The position numbers and the translations under genes are program-made. This document shows positions 13,828 through 26,725 of a stretch of DNA of 64,000 nucleotides, in pieces. Numbering within the stretch: the first letter of the stretch is position 1; each line of letters opens with the position of its first letter. The notes below the pieces were generated by a model. The model was not told where the DNA came from, made no database searches, and was given only the letters and a program-made list of their open reading frames with translations. Source of the stretch: Henckelia pumila (Eukaryota > Streptophyta > Magnoliopsida > Lamiales > Gesneriaceae); the NCBI RefSeq assembly GCF_033568475.1, contig NC_133122.1, positions 180,997,449-181,061,448 of the forward strand, written 5' to 3'.

Positions 13828-16800
13828 CTTGACGTCGTATGTGGGAACATCGAGGTAAGAGATGGTTGGAAAGAGAGGAAGTAGAAGGTCTCACACTACC
13901 TTATCTCGCCTAGGACCGAGGATGGAGGAGCCTCCCCCTAGGAATATGGTGGGGAATATTACCTTAGAAGAGTTGGACCAATTTATCACTAAGGTTGTGG
14001 AAGAGGCCGTGAAAAAAAAAAGGAAGTCTCGCAAGGCCGAGGTCGTGAACAAGAGCAAGACCAAGAGCAAGTGCAAGTGTCAAGTAAGGATGAAGTAGGC
14101 CAGCAGAGTCAGGTAGGAGGAACCCTACCCCCTCCGAGCATGGATGATCAAGAGAAAGAGGAAATGTGGAAGAAGATAAAGATGTTGACACAACAACTTT
14201 GAGGCAAAGGTTCAACTCTTAAGAGGGAAAGTCCATTTTCCATGCGATTTTGGAGGAAGAACTTCCAGCTAGTTTCAAGAAGCCAAGTGTGGGAGAATAT
14301 GATGGAAGTACGGACCCAGAGGAGCATATGGGAAGATTTGAGAACGCCGTCTTATTTTATCAATACTCCGACGATATAAAGTGTCGAGTATTCTTGAGCA
14401 CGTTAGTAAAGTCCGCCCAGCAATGGTTCAACATGTTGAAGCCCGGTTCCATAAGGTATTTTGAGGATTTCAGTGTGGTTTTTATGCATCAGTTTGCTAG
14501 TAGCAAAAAGTATTAAAAGAACTACTTGAGTCTATTTGTGATGAAGCAACAAGATCAGGACGCTTTAATGGTGCGGCTTTGGAAGTGCCGCCTGCTACTT
14601 TCGATATACTGATAAGTGCCTTTACCCAAGGGTTGAAGGGAGGAGAATTCTTCAAGTCTCTGGTTAAGAAGCCTTCATCAAGCTACGATGATTTTTTGGC
14701 ACGAGCGGAGAAGTACGTGAATTTAGAGAACGCTCAAAGACAGAGGAAAAATGAGCAAAGGCAAGGGGGTAGCAATGTGGAAGGGGTGGATAAGGGAGTA
14801 GGAAGCAGGGGCTGGGAGAGAGGGAAGATGATCGAGCTCGAGGTAAAAGACAGTTTTCACCTTATGTCCCCTTGGCTCCAAATCGGGACAAAGTGATGGG
14901 GGTGAATGAAAGAGGGAGTAGGCAAGGAAGTTTACAAAGGACTGAGGAAGGCCCTAAGTTTCCTTCACCTATTAGGAGGGCCATAACTCATCCGAGAGGC
15001 AATCGAGAGTTTCAATCACCCCCAAGGCGGGGTCGGGGTCTTCATTGGATAAATCCAAGAACGTAGGAGCCAAGAAGGGAGATGGAGGGTCAGGGTCCTC
15101 CTCAAGGGATTGACTAGATAAGAAGGAGGATATATGAGGCTAATAATCCTACGAGAGGTATGATCCATATGATTTCAGGAGGTGCCACCAACGGTGATTC
15201 CGGACGGGCACGTAAAGCACATGAAAGGAGGATGGAGAACTTTGAAATATCTAAGGAATTGAATCCACCACAAGATCCCATCATCAGTTTTGGACCCGAA
15301 GACTTTCGTGGTGTTGTGGCTCCGCATAATGATGCTTTGGTGGTGACGATCACAATTGAAAATTATGATGTAGCAAGGATATTTGTTGATAGTGGGAGTT
15401 CGGTTAATGTATTGTTCAAAGGGACGTTGGATCAAATGAAAATAGAAGGATTCGAATTGGAGCCCATTTCCACACCTTTGTATGAATTCAGGGGTCATGC
15501 TATTCTACCGTTGGGCCAGACTGACCTCTAGTTTCTATGTGAAACGATCCTAGATGGGTCACGAAGATGGTAAGATTTATGGTGGTTGATGCTCCTTTGT
15601 CATATAATGGGATTTTGGGCCAGCCAGCTATGAAGGATTTCAGAGCTGTAGCTTCCACGTATCATCAAAAGCTTAAGTTTGATGCAGGAATAGAAGTTGG
15701 AATTTTGCGTGGGGATCAGAGGATGGCACGCCAATGTTATGAGGGAGTGGTACGCGAAGAAGGAAAAAATACACGGGTGGAGGTTAGCATGATACGAGGG
15801 GGTGGAGCTATGTTAAGTGTTAACAGTGGCTAAGAGAGAGGTTCAAGTACTTGAGGAGGAGGAACTTGAAGCAGTGGAATTAGGGGGGCCAAAGGTGAAA
15901 AGCTTAATATAGATGGTGATTTGGAAACTGAGGTCAAGTAAAAGCTCATTATTTGCTTGAGAGCTAACCTTGATGTATTCGCTTGGTCAATTCAAGAGCT
16001 CAGTCAGAGGCATAGAACAAGCAGTTATGGAGAACAAGTTAAATCTCTTATCTGAAGTTTGCCCCGTAAAACAAAAGAAGAGGCACTTCGGTCCCAATAA
16101 GGATAAAGTGATAAAAGATGAAACAGAGGAGTTGCAGCTGGGCACATTCGAGAGGTGCAATTTCCTACTTGGCTCTCAAATGTTGTGTTAGTGCCCAATA
16201 GCTTGGGTAGGTGGAGGATGTGTGTTGATTTTAGGGACCTTAATAAAGCGTGTCCAAAATATTGTTATCCATTACCTCAAATAGATCAATTGGTGGATTC
16301 TACGGTCGGCCATCAATACTTATGTCTAATGAATGCTTATCAAAGGTACCATCAAATCCCTTTAGCTGTGGATGATCAAGATAAGGTAAGCTTTATCACT
16401 TCAAAAGGGACTTTTTGTTATATGGTCATGCCCTTTGGGCTTAATAATGCCGGAGCCACGTATCAGTGTTTGATGGATAAAGTGTTTGCCAAAAAAAGTA
16501 GAGAGAAACGTGTAGGTGTACGTCGTTGATATTATGGTAAAATCAAAGGACACTACTTGCCTCATCGATGAATTGGTGGAGACTTTTTCCACCTTAAGGT
16601 CTTATGCGTTGAAGTTGAACCCTGAAAAGTGTATGTTTGGAGTGAAGAGTGGAAAATTTTTGGGATATATGGTGACGGAGCGTGGGATTGAGGCTAATCC
16701 GAATAAAGTTCAAGCTATACAAAACATGACGTCTCCGAGGTCCGAAAGAGGTTTAACAATTGAAAAGGAGAATTGCAGCCTTGGCGCGATTCATTTCTCG

Positions 16801-19139
16801 GTCGGGTCATCATAGCCTGCCTTTTTTCCCAACCTTGCGGAAAGCCAAGAAGTTCGAATGGGGTGAGGGTTGTGAGAAAACTTTTGGATAATTGAAGAAG
16901 TATTTGGCTGAGTTACCCATGTTGGCTAAACCGGTGGCTGGAGAAGGATAATGGGTATATCTATCGGCCTTGGAGGGATCCATGAGTTTAGTTCACATTA
17001 AGAAAGAAAGTTCGACTCAAAAACCTATTTATTATGTGTCGCATGTGCTAAAGAGGCTGAGTTGAGGTATTCGGGTTTGGAGAAGTTGGTATTGGCATTG
17101 GTGCTGACGGCAAGATGCTTGAGACCATATTTCCTATCTCATCCCATTGTGGTGCTTACGATCAACCCTTTGGGAAGGATTTTAACTCAACCAGACATGT
17201 CGGGATGGTTGGTAAAATGGGTTACCGAGTTGGGAGAGTATGATATATAATACGAGCCAAGGACCGCTATAAAGGCGCAAGCTTTGGCTGACTTCTTAGC
17301 CGAAACTGTTCATTTGGAAAATGAGGATCCGTGGAAGGTGTATGTTGATGGTTCAACGTCTATTGAGGGTAGCGGAGTAGGGTGGTGCTAATTTCTCCTG
17401 TGGGTGAGGAAGTGAAATTGGCGGTGAAATTAGATTTTAAGGCATCTAACAACGAAGCCGAATACGAAGCCGCTTTATCTAGACTTCGAGCGGCTAAGAA
17501 TGTGGGAGCTGTGCGGATCATGTTTTTTACGATTCACAATTTGGTGGCACAACAAATGAAATGGGTATATGATGTGAAAAACAAAATTCTTATTGAATAT
17601 GCTCGAGAAATGGATAAGGTAAAATAACAATTTGCGGAGGTGGTTTTTGAGTAGATTCCTAGAAGGAGAATGAGAAAGCGGATGCTTTGGAAAAGATGGC
17701 TGGTTCTGTGGGAAGTTGGAAAACTAGGGAAGCAATATTCAAGTAGAGCTCACACCTCATATGAGCTCGACCATACCTGAACTCGAGGAAAAGGATTTGA
17801 GGGTGGTCATAATTAATTATTTGAAGGAAAGAAAGATGTCTGAAGACCCTAGGGAAGCTCGAAAGTTGAAGTTAAATAGTTCAAGGTATGTATTGGTTGA
17901 TGAAGTTCTATATAAGAGGTCATTCGCGGGACCTCTCCTTCGATGTTTATGCTATCAAGAGGTTGATTACGTACTTCGATAAGTACATGAAGGGTGTTGT
18001 GGGAATCACTTGGGATCTCACATCTTGGCAAGAAAGGTCTTGTTGGGGGGATGTTGTTGGCCTAACGTCTTGGAAAGTGCCCAAGAGTTGGTCACATCAT
18101 GTGATAGTTGTCAACGACATGCTCGATAGCAACATTGACCTGCGGAGCTGATGAAATCTATCATCTTTTCTTGTCTTTTTGATCAATGGGGTATGGATAT
18201 TGTGGGTCATTTTCTCGTAGCCCGTGCTCAGAAGTAGTTTTTATTGATGGCTGCTGATTACTGCTCGAAGTGGGTAGAAGCTGAGCCTTTGGCTAGGATC
18301 ACTGAAGGAGATGTGTTGAAATTTTTGTGGAAGAATTCAGTATGTCGGTGTGGGGTACCTAGGAGGCTGATATCCGATAATGGAAGACAGTTTCAAGGAG
18401 CTAAGATTCAAGCGTGGTGTAAGGAGATGAAAATTCAGCAATCTTTCACATCTGTGGCTTACCCTCAAAGTAATGGGCAAGTGAAAGTGACAAATAGATC
18501 ATTGGTGCAAGTCTTGAAGGCTAGACTTTTGAAAGCAAAAGGGAATTGGGTAGATGAGTTGCCAAGTGTCCTGTGGACGTATCGAACTACACCTAGAGAA
18601 GGAACAAAAGAAACTCCCTTCAGCTTGGTTTATGGTAATGAAGCGATGTTTCCAGTAAAGATTGGGATGGATTCGGCTAGGGTTATGTTTTACGATGGAG
18701 ATAATGAGGAAAAAAGGTTTACTGATTTGGATTTGGTCGAGGAGAAGATGGAAGCTACAGCAATTCGGTTGGAAGCTTAAAAAAGTCGCATAGCTCAAGC
18801 TTATAACCGTTGAGTTGTCCAGAGAAGCTTTCAAGTGGGTGATTTGGTCTTAAAGAAGGTGCAAGAGGATCAAAGAGGGAAATTGGACCCGAAGTGGGAT
18901 GATCCTTTTAAAGTCATTGAGAAGCTTAGCTCGGGAGCCTACCACTTGGAGGATACCCGTGGTAAAGCTTTGAAGAGACCCTGGAATGCCTATCATCTTA
19001 GAAAATATTATCCTTAACTTACTGATGTATCTCATTTTCAATTATCGTTTTTTAATCATTTCAAGTTCAATGAAATCAATTTTTTTTATTTTGAAGTAAT
19101 AAATGATGTTTTATTATAAAAATGAATGCTGCTTTGCAT

Positions 19140-21380
19140 GAGTTCCTAGATTTTGTGAACTCTAAGAATATGTTATCCGGAGCATGAAATTCATGTTTTT
19201 CCTACTAAGGCTATAACCTAGTAGATGAGTTAGAGGGTTGGAGCATGAAATCATATTTTTCTTACTAAGGTTATAACCTAGTAGAGAAGTTAGAAGGTTG
19301 GAGTTTATGTTTTTCCTACTAAGGTTATAACCTAGTAGATGAGTTAGAGGGTTGGAGGTTGAAGTTTATGTTTTTTCTAATAAGGTTATAACCTAGTAGA
19401 TGAGTTAGAAGGTTGAAGTTTATGTTTTCCTACTGAGGTTGTAACATAGTAGAGGAGTTACAGGGTTGGATGTTGGAGTTCATGTTTTTTCTACTAAGGC
19501 CATAACCTAGTAGAGGAGTTAGTGTGTTGGAATTTGGAGTTTATGTTTTTCCTACTAAGGTTATAACCTAGTAGAGGAGTTCGAGGGTTGGAGGTTGGAG
19601 TTTATTTTTTTCCTACTACAGGGTTATAACCTAGTAGAGGAGTTAGAAGGTTGAAGGTTGGAGTTTATGTTTTTCCTACTAAAGTTATAACCTAGTAGAA
19701 AAGTTAGAGGGTTGGAGGTTGAAGTTACCTGATTGGAGGTTGGAGTTCATGTTTTTCCTACTAAGGTCATAACCTAGTAGAGGAGTTAGTGAGTTGGAGG
19801 TTGGAGTTTATGTTTTTCCCACTAAAGTGATAACCTAGTAGAGGAGTTAGTGGGTTGGAGGTTGGAGTTTATGTTTTTTTCTACTAAGGTTATAACCTAG
19901 CAGAGGAGTTAAGGGGTTGGATATTGTATTTTATGTTTTTTCTACTAAGGTTATAACCTAGTAGAGGAGTTAGAGGGTTGGAGGTTGAAGTTTATTTTTT
20001 TCCTATTACGGGGTTATAACCTAGTAGAGGAGTTAGAGGGTTGAAGGTTGGAATTTATGTTTTTTCTACTAAGGTTATAACTAGGGGTGGAATCGGGTCG
20101 GGACCCGTCCCGTAACCCCTTTACCCGATTCCCGTCCCGATAGAAATTGCGATTTTTTTTCTCCCGATCCCGCACCCGAGAAGTGTCGGGACCCGAATGT
20201 TCGGGATCCCGAATATTTGGGATCCCGTCGGGTTGGGAAAGGGTAATCCCGAACAATATTTTTTTAAAAAAAAATTCTATGAAAATATTTTTTAAAAAAA
20301 ATTATGAAGAAAATCAAACAATTTCTTAGTACATTACAAATAAATTAAAATATCTTTGTAAATAACCATTAAAAAACTAAAACATCTTCTTAGTACATTA
20401 CAAATAAATTAAAACAACTACTTGATTAATACAAAAAAAACATATAATTATTCATAATAATAAAAAAACAAAATAAAAATTTATAACTCAATGTTAATAT
20501 TAAAAAAGATAAATATAAAAAAATTATATGGTAGATAATTATAAAACATTAATATTAAAACATAAAATTATAAAAAAATTATTATTTTTAATTAAAAAAT
20601 ATTATTAAAAAAATATTATTTTTATATTCGGATCGGGTCGGAAATCCCGTCGGGAAGAGTTTCCTATCCCGATCCCGATCCCGAAATTGATCGGGTCGAG
20701 AAAAGTTCGGGACGGGAAAAATTTGGGATGCGAACGGGTTGAGAATCGAGAAGGGTCGGGATTTATGTAAAATTTGTCAGCCCTAGTTATAACCTAGTAG
20801 AGGAATTAGAGGGTTGGAGGTTGAAGTTTATGTTTTTCCTACTAAGCTTGTAACCTAGCAGAGGAGTTACAGGATTGGAGGTTGGAGTTCATGTTTTTCC
20901 TACTAAGGTCATAACCTAGTAGAGGAGTTAGTGGGTTGGAGGTTGAAATCATATTTTTCCAACTAAGGTCATAACCTAGTAAAGGAGTTAGTGGGCGGGA
21001 GGTTGAAATCATATTTTTCGTACTAAGGTCATAACTTAATAGAGGAGTTAGTGGGTTGGAGGTTGGAATATATGTTTTTTCTACTAAGGTTATAACCTAG
21101 TAGAGAAGTTAATGAGTTGGATGTTGAATTTTATGTTTTTTTCTACCAAGGTTATAACCTAATAGAGGAGTTAAGGGGTTGGATGTTGAATTTTATGTTT
21201 TTTCTACTAAGGTCATACCTAGTAGAGGATTTAGTGGGTTTGGAGGTTGGAGTTTATGTTTTTCATACTAAAGTCATAACCTAGTAGAGGAGTTAAGGGG
21301 TTGGAGCATAAAATCATAATTTTTCCTATTAAGGTGATAACCTAGTAGAAGAGTTAAGGGGTTGGATGTTGAATTAATGT
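19140..21380. repeat. Minisatellite of 54-61-bp units
   Basis: About 25 copies of a unit containing CCTACTAAGGTTATAACCTA, GTAGAGGAGTTAGAGGGTTG and a GGAGTTTATGTTTTT tail. Spacing is mostly 60 bases, with shorter variants. It follows the integrase end of the Tat-type element, in the 3' untranslated region where Tat and Ogre elements are known to host tandem repeats. It is interrupted by a hAT-like element at 20082-20785. Confidence 0.9.
20082..20785. mobile_element. hAT-like non-autonomous element in the minisatellite
   Basis: Begins TAGGGGTGGAATCGGG and ends inverted as CAGCCCTA. A perfect 8-bp target duplication GTTATAAC lies at 20074-20081 and 20786-20793. The subterminal regions are rich in CGGGTCGGGACCCG-like repeats around a very AT-rich centre. 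There is no transposase. Its ends resemble those of the element at 11725-12390. Confidence 0.9.
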
Positions 21381-22233
21381 TAGAGTATGTGGTGTGTCAT
21401 GTGGAAATTAAAAATTGTAAATGAAAGAAAATTTATACATGCAAGAAAAGCAAGAAAAAAATTTCACACGTCCATGAATATAGCGGCGCAACATCATGAA
21501 ACATAAAAGTCATTATGTGCATGTCAAAAGTAAAGATGGGAAATAAAATAGTATTCGCCGTGACAAAATAACTGCCTGAAAGCTGAACAGGCTTTCAAAT
21601 ATAAATATATATAAATATATAAAATTTATAAATTGATTTTTGAGATATTTGAATTGAGTGTGAAATACATAAAAAAAAATTGTTTGGGTTTTTTGTTATA
21701 GTGGAGAGTTGGATGAATTTTTTTTGTTTTTAATATGATGATGATGTGACAGGGTACGAAGCACGAATGTTGGATTTTTGTTGTTGTGGACGCCCTAAAA
21801 GATCTCTGTTTTTTATACTTTGCAAGAAAATCAGGTGCCAAATAATCAATTTCTTGTGACTTAAAAATTTCTAGCCAAATTGGGACCAAAATTAGAAAAA
21901 TGCGGAAATGGATTAAAACTCATCTATAATAATTTAGTGGATTAAAACACACACACATAAATAATTGAGCATCTCTATGAGATCTATAATTAAAAAATAA
22001 TATTGTTTTCTCATCACATACGTGACAAAATAATTTCGATTTGAAATTTGGAGTAAGACTATGCTCCAGCAGGTCTGGTGGAACACAACCCTTGGATCAA
22101 GGAGGCCCACATGAAATCATGTGGGTCCCACATGATTTTTGAAAAAGCATGAAAAACGAGGAGCTCGATAAATTAGATTTTCCCGGCAACACGTGAAGCA
22201 TACCACACCAAAGCTGTGATCCAAACAGATATA
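21381..22233. other. Spacer with short palindrome
   Basis: No gene recognised. A palindrome CCCACATGAAATCATGTGGG lies at about 22109-22128 and may be part of a worn inverted-repeat element. The rest is AT-rich. Confidence 0.45.
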
Positions 22234-22365
22234 GCATTTGCTTAATCTTGTTGTATAATTGATATATATTTCTTTTCATGATTAAAGTTGCATTTGTTTA
22301 ATCTTGTTGTATACTTTATATATATTTCTTTTCATTAAAGTTGCATTTGTTTAATCTTGTTGTGT
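22234..22365. repeat. Short tandem repeat, 53-56-bp units
   Basis: Two full units and one partial, each starting GCATTTGTTTAATCTTGTTG, at 22234, 22290 and 22343. Confidence 0.85.
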
Positions 22366-22476
22366 ATAACCTCTTTCTATCAACTTTGACTATTGGAACT
22401 GGTTTTGCGATTTTGTGGCGATAATCGTTTGCGGAGGTAATTTTTTTTTCTCCTATTGCGATTGAATTCTCCGTAT

Positions 22477-22698
22477 TTATGCTTTATGTGGTGGTTCCTG
22501 TTCAGGAATCTTGAAAAGTTGCGAAATTTTACTTTGCGTTTGGTTATTTTGCACCTTTTGTTTAAATAATTTTAACTTAGTTCGTTGCTTTGGTTTAACT
22601 TTGGAGCGGAGTGTAGAGTCGAAGAGATTTCCCAAAAATAATGTAGATGGTGTGTTTGGAGCGGAGGAACCCGTGATTCCGATTTCCGAATCCATCAT
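22477..22698 (-). CDS. Unassigned open frame, possible gene fragment
   Basis: A 73-aa frame starting MMDSEIGITGSSAPNTPSTL. Its composition is more protein-like than most spacer frames and is serine/threonine/proline-rich early on, then lysine/glutamine-rich. I do not recognise a domain. It could be the first exon of a gene or a fragment left in the spacer; equally it may be chance. On the opposite strand the same region shows splice-like GGAG|GTAATT (about 22434) and TTCAG|GAATC (about 22506) sites, so a plus-strand 5' UTR is an alternative. Confidence 0.2.
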   Translation of the reverse strand: MMDSEIGITGSSAPNTPSTLFLGNLFDSTLRSKVKPKQRTKLKLFKQKVQNNQTQSKISQLFKIPEQEPPHKA

Positions 22699-22847
22699 GT
22701 TACATTGGATTTTTTTTTTCCCTTTTGAGTTTGTGGATGATTCTAATGGAAATCGAGCTCTAATTCGCTATTCAAATTTGAGACCTCTAAGTCAAACTGA
22801 ATCTAAGAGTGTATTTGGATCTATGTATTTTTTTTTGAAGCTAAATA

Positions 22848-23419
22848 TATTAGTAACACTCTTATGAGACGGTCTCATTCGTGAGACGGGTCAATCCTAC
22901 CCATACTTATAATAATAAGTAATGCTTTAATATTTTTTAATTGATAACCCATATAAGAGACTCGTATCAAAAAATGACCTTTGAGACCGTCTAATAGAAG
23001 TTTTGTCAATATATTAACCATTAAAGGATAGACATATCCACCATTACAAACTCACCGAGCCCCCAGGCTATTGAATCAACAAATTCTATGTATTTTAAAT
23101 TACTAGTAAAAATGAGTTATTAGTAACATTCTTGTGAGACGGTCTCATCCGTGAGACGGTCTTATCTGTGAGACGGGTCAATCCTACCCATATTTATAAT
23201 AATAAGTAATACTTTTGACATAAAATGTAATACTTTTTAATAGATAACCCATATAAGAAACCTGTCTAAAAAAAATGACATTTGAGACCGTCGTATAGAA
23301 GCTTTTTTCAATATATTAACCATTAAAGGATAGACATATCCACCATTACAAACTCACCGAGCCCCCAGGGTATTGAATCAAACAAATTCTATGTATTTTA
23401 AATTACTAGTAAAAATGAG
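22848..23419. repeat. Tandem duplication containing a MITE
   Basis: Two head-to-tail copies, 22848-23116 and 23117-23419. Each opens with ATTAGTAACA, carries a GAGACGGTCTCA-ended MITE, then a shared unique part with ACTCACCGAGCCCCCAGG, and ends ACTAGTAAAAATGAG. The second copy has a few extra dozen bases in the MITE head. Confidence 0.85.
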
Positions 23420-26094
23420 GTACATGGAAAATGTATTAGATATAACATAGAATCAAAAACAAATTTAAATTTATTCACATTTAAAATAAAAGTAAAATAA
23501 GTAATGATTAAAATTTTGAATAATCTTTTGTTTTATTTTTTTTAAGATATAGTAAATTTCTAATAATTGATAAAATCTTATATTTGAGTCTTAAATTTAT
23601 TTAGATAAATGTGGATTACATTTTGACATTTATTTTTGGAAAAATTGCTTTTTTGATTTTATAAATTTCTCTATTTACAATTCCGATGTTCTATGTTATA
23701 AGATTTTAGTTTTAGTTAGATTTCAGTTTTAGTCTGTTGTATTTGTGTGTGTTTTTTTGACGATTTTAGTCTTTTTTTCAATGTGACGCTGATGTGACAT
23801 TTTTGCAGCGCTGACGTGTATAGTGTTGCATCAGCATTTTCGATGAAAAATAACTAATATTGCCAAAAATCGAAACACACAAAGACTAAACTGAAACTGA
23901 AATTTCGATATCGCTGAAAACCCTCTATAACTTTTAAGTCAGTGTGTTTTCAAATTTGAACATAAACAACCATGAAAACACGTACAAATTAGGGGATGAA
24001 TGTTCAAATTTTAAAACATGTGGATGTATGTGCTCAAGTTGAAAATGCAAGTAGTTAATAGGTAATTCGTTTTTCATAAGGGATTTTTAGTAATCTTCGG
24101 ATTTCACAGGGGTATGTATGCAGTTATCACATATGAAAATATAGCGCCAAAATCATAACGTGCAAAAATTAACGGACCAAAATTGTAATTTTTCTTTATT
24201 TTTCCATAATTATCTTTGGCTTATTTATATTGATGAATATAATATTTAATTTTTTTTAATTCCATATTATCCATAAAATTTATATTATATTTTCCCTTAA
24301 TTTTTTACACCTATTTTCCACCAAATGTCATGCAATAATTTATCGGCAAAAAGTTGCTTCTCTAATAACATTTTTTCTTTCTATTCACACTTTTAATGAT
24401 ATAATTAAATATACATGATTTTATTTTAATAATTTCAAGTGAAAATATTTTTTATTTTTCAAACATATATTCACTTTATATATCAAATTTTAGATTTTTA
24501 AAGCATTATGTAGAAAATCTCCATACAACTAATCGAAAGAATACACAATTTAAGGGCAAAATAAAAAATCCACAGTGAAAAGCGTAGTCATTTTATTTAC
24601 ACTTTTATAGTTATAATACAATAAATATATAATATCTTTAATAATTTTAATGAATACATATTTTTATTTTGCCAACATCTAATCATTTTTATGTTTATTG
24701 TTTTTAGATTATCCTAAGAATTATGTTTCAATAAAATGTTATATCTCTAATGTATTTTTATTATCAAATATCTATTCAATTTTGACGTATTCACATTTTC
24801 TTATAACTATGTGGTAACCAAATTTTATTTTTTATTAGATTTTTTTTAAAAAAACCACTTTGATACTCATGTGTTTTAAATTTTGTTTTCTTAAATTCAT
24901 AGAAAAGAATTCAAACCAATTTAAGGTAAATTTTTATAATTAAATAAGAGGCGAATTGACACAATATATTTTTAATAACAAAAAAACTATATGAAAATAA
25001 TAATTTATTACTTGATTGCACTTATATTGTAATAGTATATGATTAACTTTATAAATTCAATACTATATTTGAAAAACTAATTAAAATGATGTGTTAAATA
25101 CTTCAAAAAATATTATATTATTTTTTATTTTCTTTATATTATAACATGCTTTTATTAGCATATGAAATTATGAAACTTATTCTTGATAATATTTATGTTC
25201 ATGATGTTCTATATCCATATATTATATTAAACACAACTTTTGTAAAAGTGTAAATATTGATTAAAAATTTTAAATGATCAGTTATTTTTATTGTTATAGT
25301 GCAAAAAGTATGTGAATTCTTTCCGTTGCTATATTTGTTACAATCTACATGTAATTCGTCTTCGAATTCATTAGGTAGAAGTTATCATACTAAAAATAAT
25401 TGTATTTTTATTAGTATCTTACTATTATATTATCATAATCACAACAGTTTTTTTTCTTTTACCTCATAATTCTTTATTTTTCAAGATAAAAATCTATTAC
25501 TAACAATACCCATAAATATTAATATTAAAAATAAAAATGATTTACTTAGAACATAATCCACAAGAGTTTTTTTGCTTCTTAATTTACCTCTTGCTTTTAC
25601 ATTTTTCAAGACAAAAAATAATAATGATTCATTTGTAAAATTCAAAAATAGTTCATAAGAAAAAATAGATAGTAGAAATGCATTATTTTATAATTTTCTT
25701 CTCATTATTTTTTTTAAGAATGAATTTAAGAATATGATGACAACCAGTAAAATGTTGTATTCAATGTGTAAAATAAATAAATAAATGCACCAATAAAATG
25801 AATAAGCAACACATTGATTTCTACAAATTTCTTATCCCAAATTTGACCCTAACTAAATTTTACACCGTTTTTTCACTCATGCCCATACAATTAATATCAA
25901 TCATTCATATTTTTTGGATAATGTAGTAAATACACAATGCAAAAACTTTGCACTCTAATCATACTTTTATAGTAGAAATAAAAATAAAAATAGATTTTAT
26001 AGTAGAAATAGATTTAGCTTGCTTGGATTGAAAAAATTCAAGTGATTTTTAACCATTCCATATCAAGTTTTAAAAAAAAAAAATCATTCCATAT
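23420..26094. other. AT-rich spacer
   Basis: About 2.7 kb of very AT-rich sequence with no convincing gene. A foldback-like segment at about 23720-23915 is annotated separately. The rest shows only short poly-A/T and TATA-like runs. Confidence 0.5.
23720..23915. mobile_element. Imperfect foldback element
   Basis: The left arm has ATTTCAGTTTTAGTCTG and TTTGTGTGTG; the right arm has the inverse, CACACAAAGACTAAAC and ACTGAAACTGAAAT. The arms enclose a GACGCTGATGTGACA / CAGCGCTGACGTGT centre. It is similar in layout to the foldback at 306-509. No target duplication is clear. Confidence 0.45.
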
Positions 26095-26655
26095 TGTTAT
26101 AATTCAAACACCAGAATAAAACCAATACCGTAAACAAGTTTCACAGCATCAATCAAGAACAAGAACATGAAAACAGGAAACGCAAAAGGATTTACTTGGT
26201 TCGGATTATCAACCAATCCTACATCCAAGGTTCTGGGATTCACCCATATGAATTCACTATGAATCAATCAATGTTCAATCGTTACAATCCCCTTTCAATC
26301 ACAACACACGAATAATCAGAAAGAACGAAACAAAAACAAAGCTCAACACTACACTAGAATCAATTCTTGATACTCATAGCTCAGCTGATAGCTAACTCCA
26401 GAAATGATCCTTGAATCAAGGTGAGCGGCTGTTGTTTTTCTTGGGATACGATTGAGAGAGATGATGAAGAAATCTGCCGAGAATTGCTTCGTGTATCGTT
26501 GTGTCTGTTTATCTCAAAAAAAACCCTTTTAAACCAGCTTAACCGCCAAGCAACTAACTTAATGACCAATTATAACCATTTGGATCAATATTAGTCTTCA
26601 AGATACATCTTATCCGTTGATCACCAACTAATTCAAGTCAACTATAGTCTTCACA
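26095..26655 (-). repeat. 3' LTR of the copia element
   Basis: 561 bp, the downstream LTR in the sense of transcription. It is flanked outside by CATAT. Confidence 0.93.
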
Positions 26656-26725
26656 AATCTCCACCTTTGACTGAATTGATTGCACATAATAAATCCAGCT
26701 GAGATCCCATAAACATGAAGTTACT

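Larger units (their letters stand above)
13173..21380 (+). mobile_element. Ty3/gypsy Tat-type retroelement, decayed
   Basis: Fossil LTR retroelement. The 5' LTR is 13173-13827 (TGATACC...TTATCA), followed at about 13828 by a primer-site-like GACGTCGTATGTGGGAAC. Parts in order: gag region about 13860-14900, protease about 15380-15430 (VDSGSS), reverse transcriptase about 16150-16800, first RNase H about 17060-17250, a second archaeal-type RNase H about 17340-17630 (ASNNEAEYEA), integrase about 18240-18780, and a terminal PWNAYHLRKYY end at 19017. The dual RNase H marks the Tat lineage. The 3' region is a minisatellite. No 3' LTR of this family follows directly. The coding part is clearly broken, with about ten or more breaks, so it is old. 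Confidence 0.85.

Noticed and set aside
19140-21380. Regular repeats resembling a CRISPR array
   Set aside because: The units are contiguous with no unique spacers, and the source is a plant nuclear genome.
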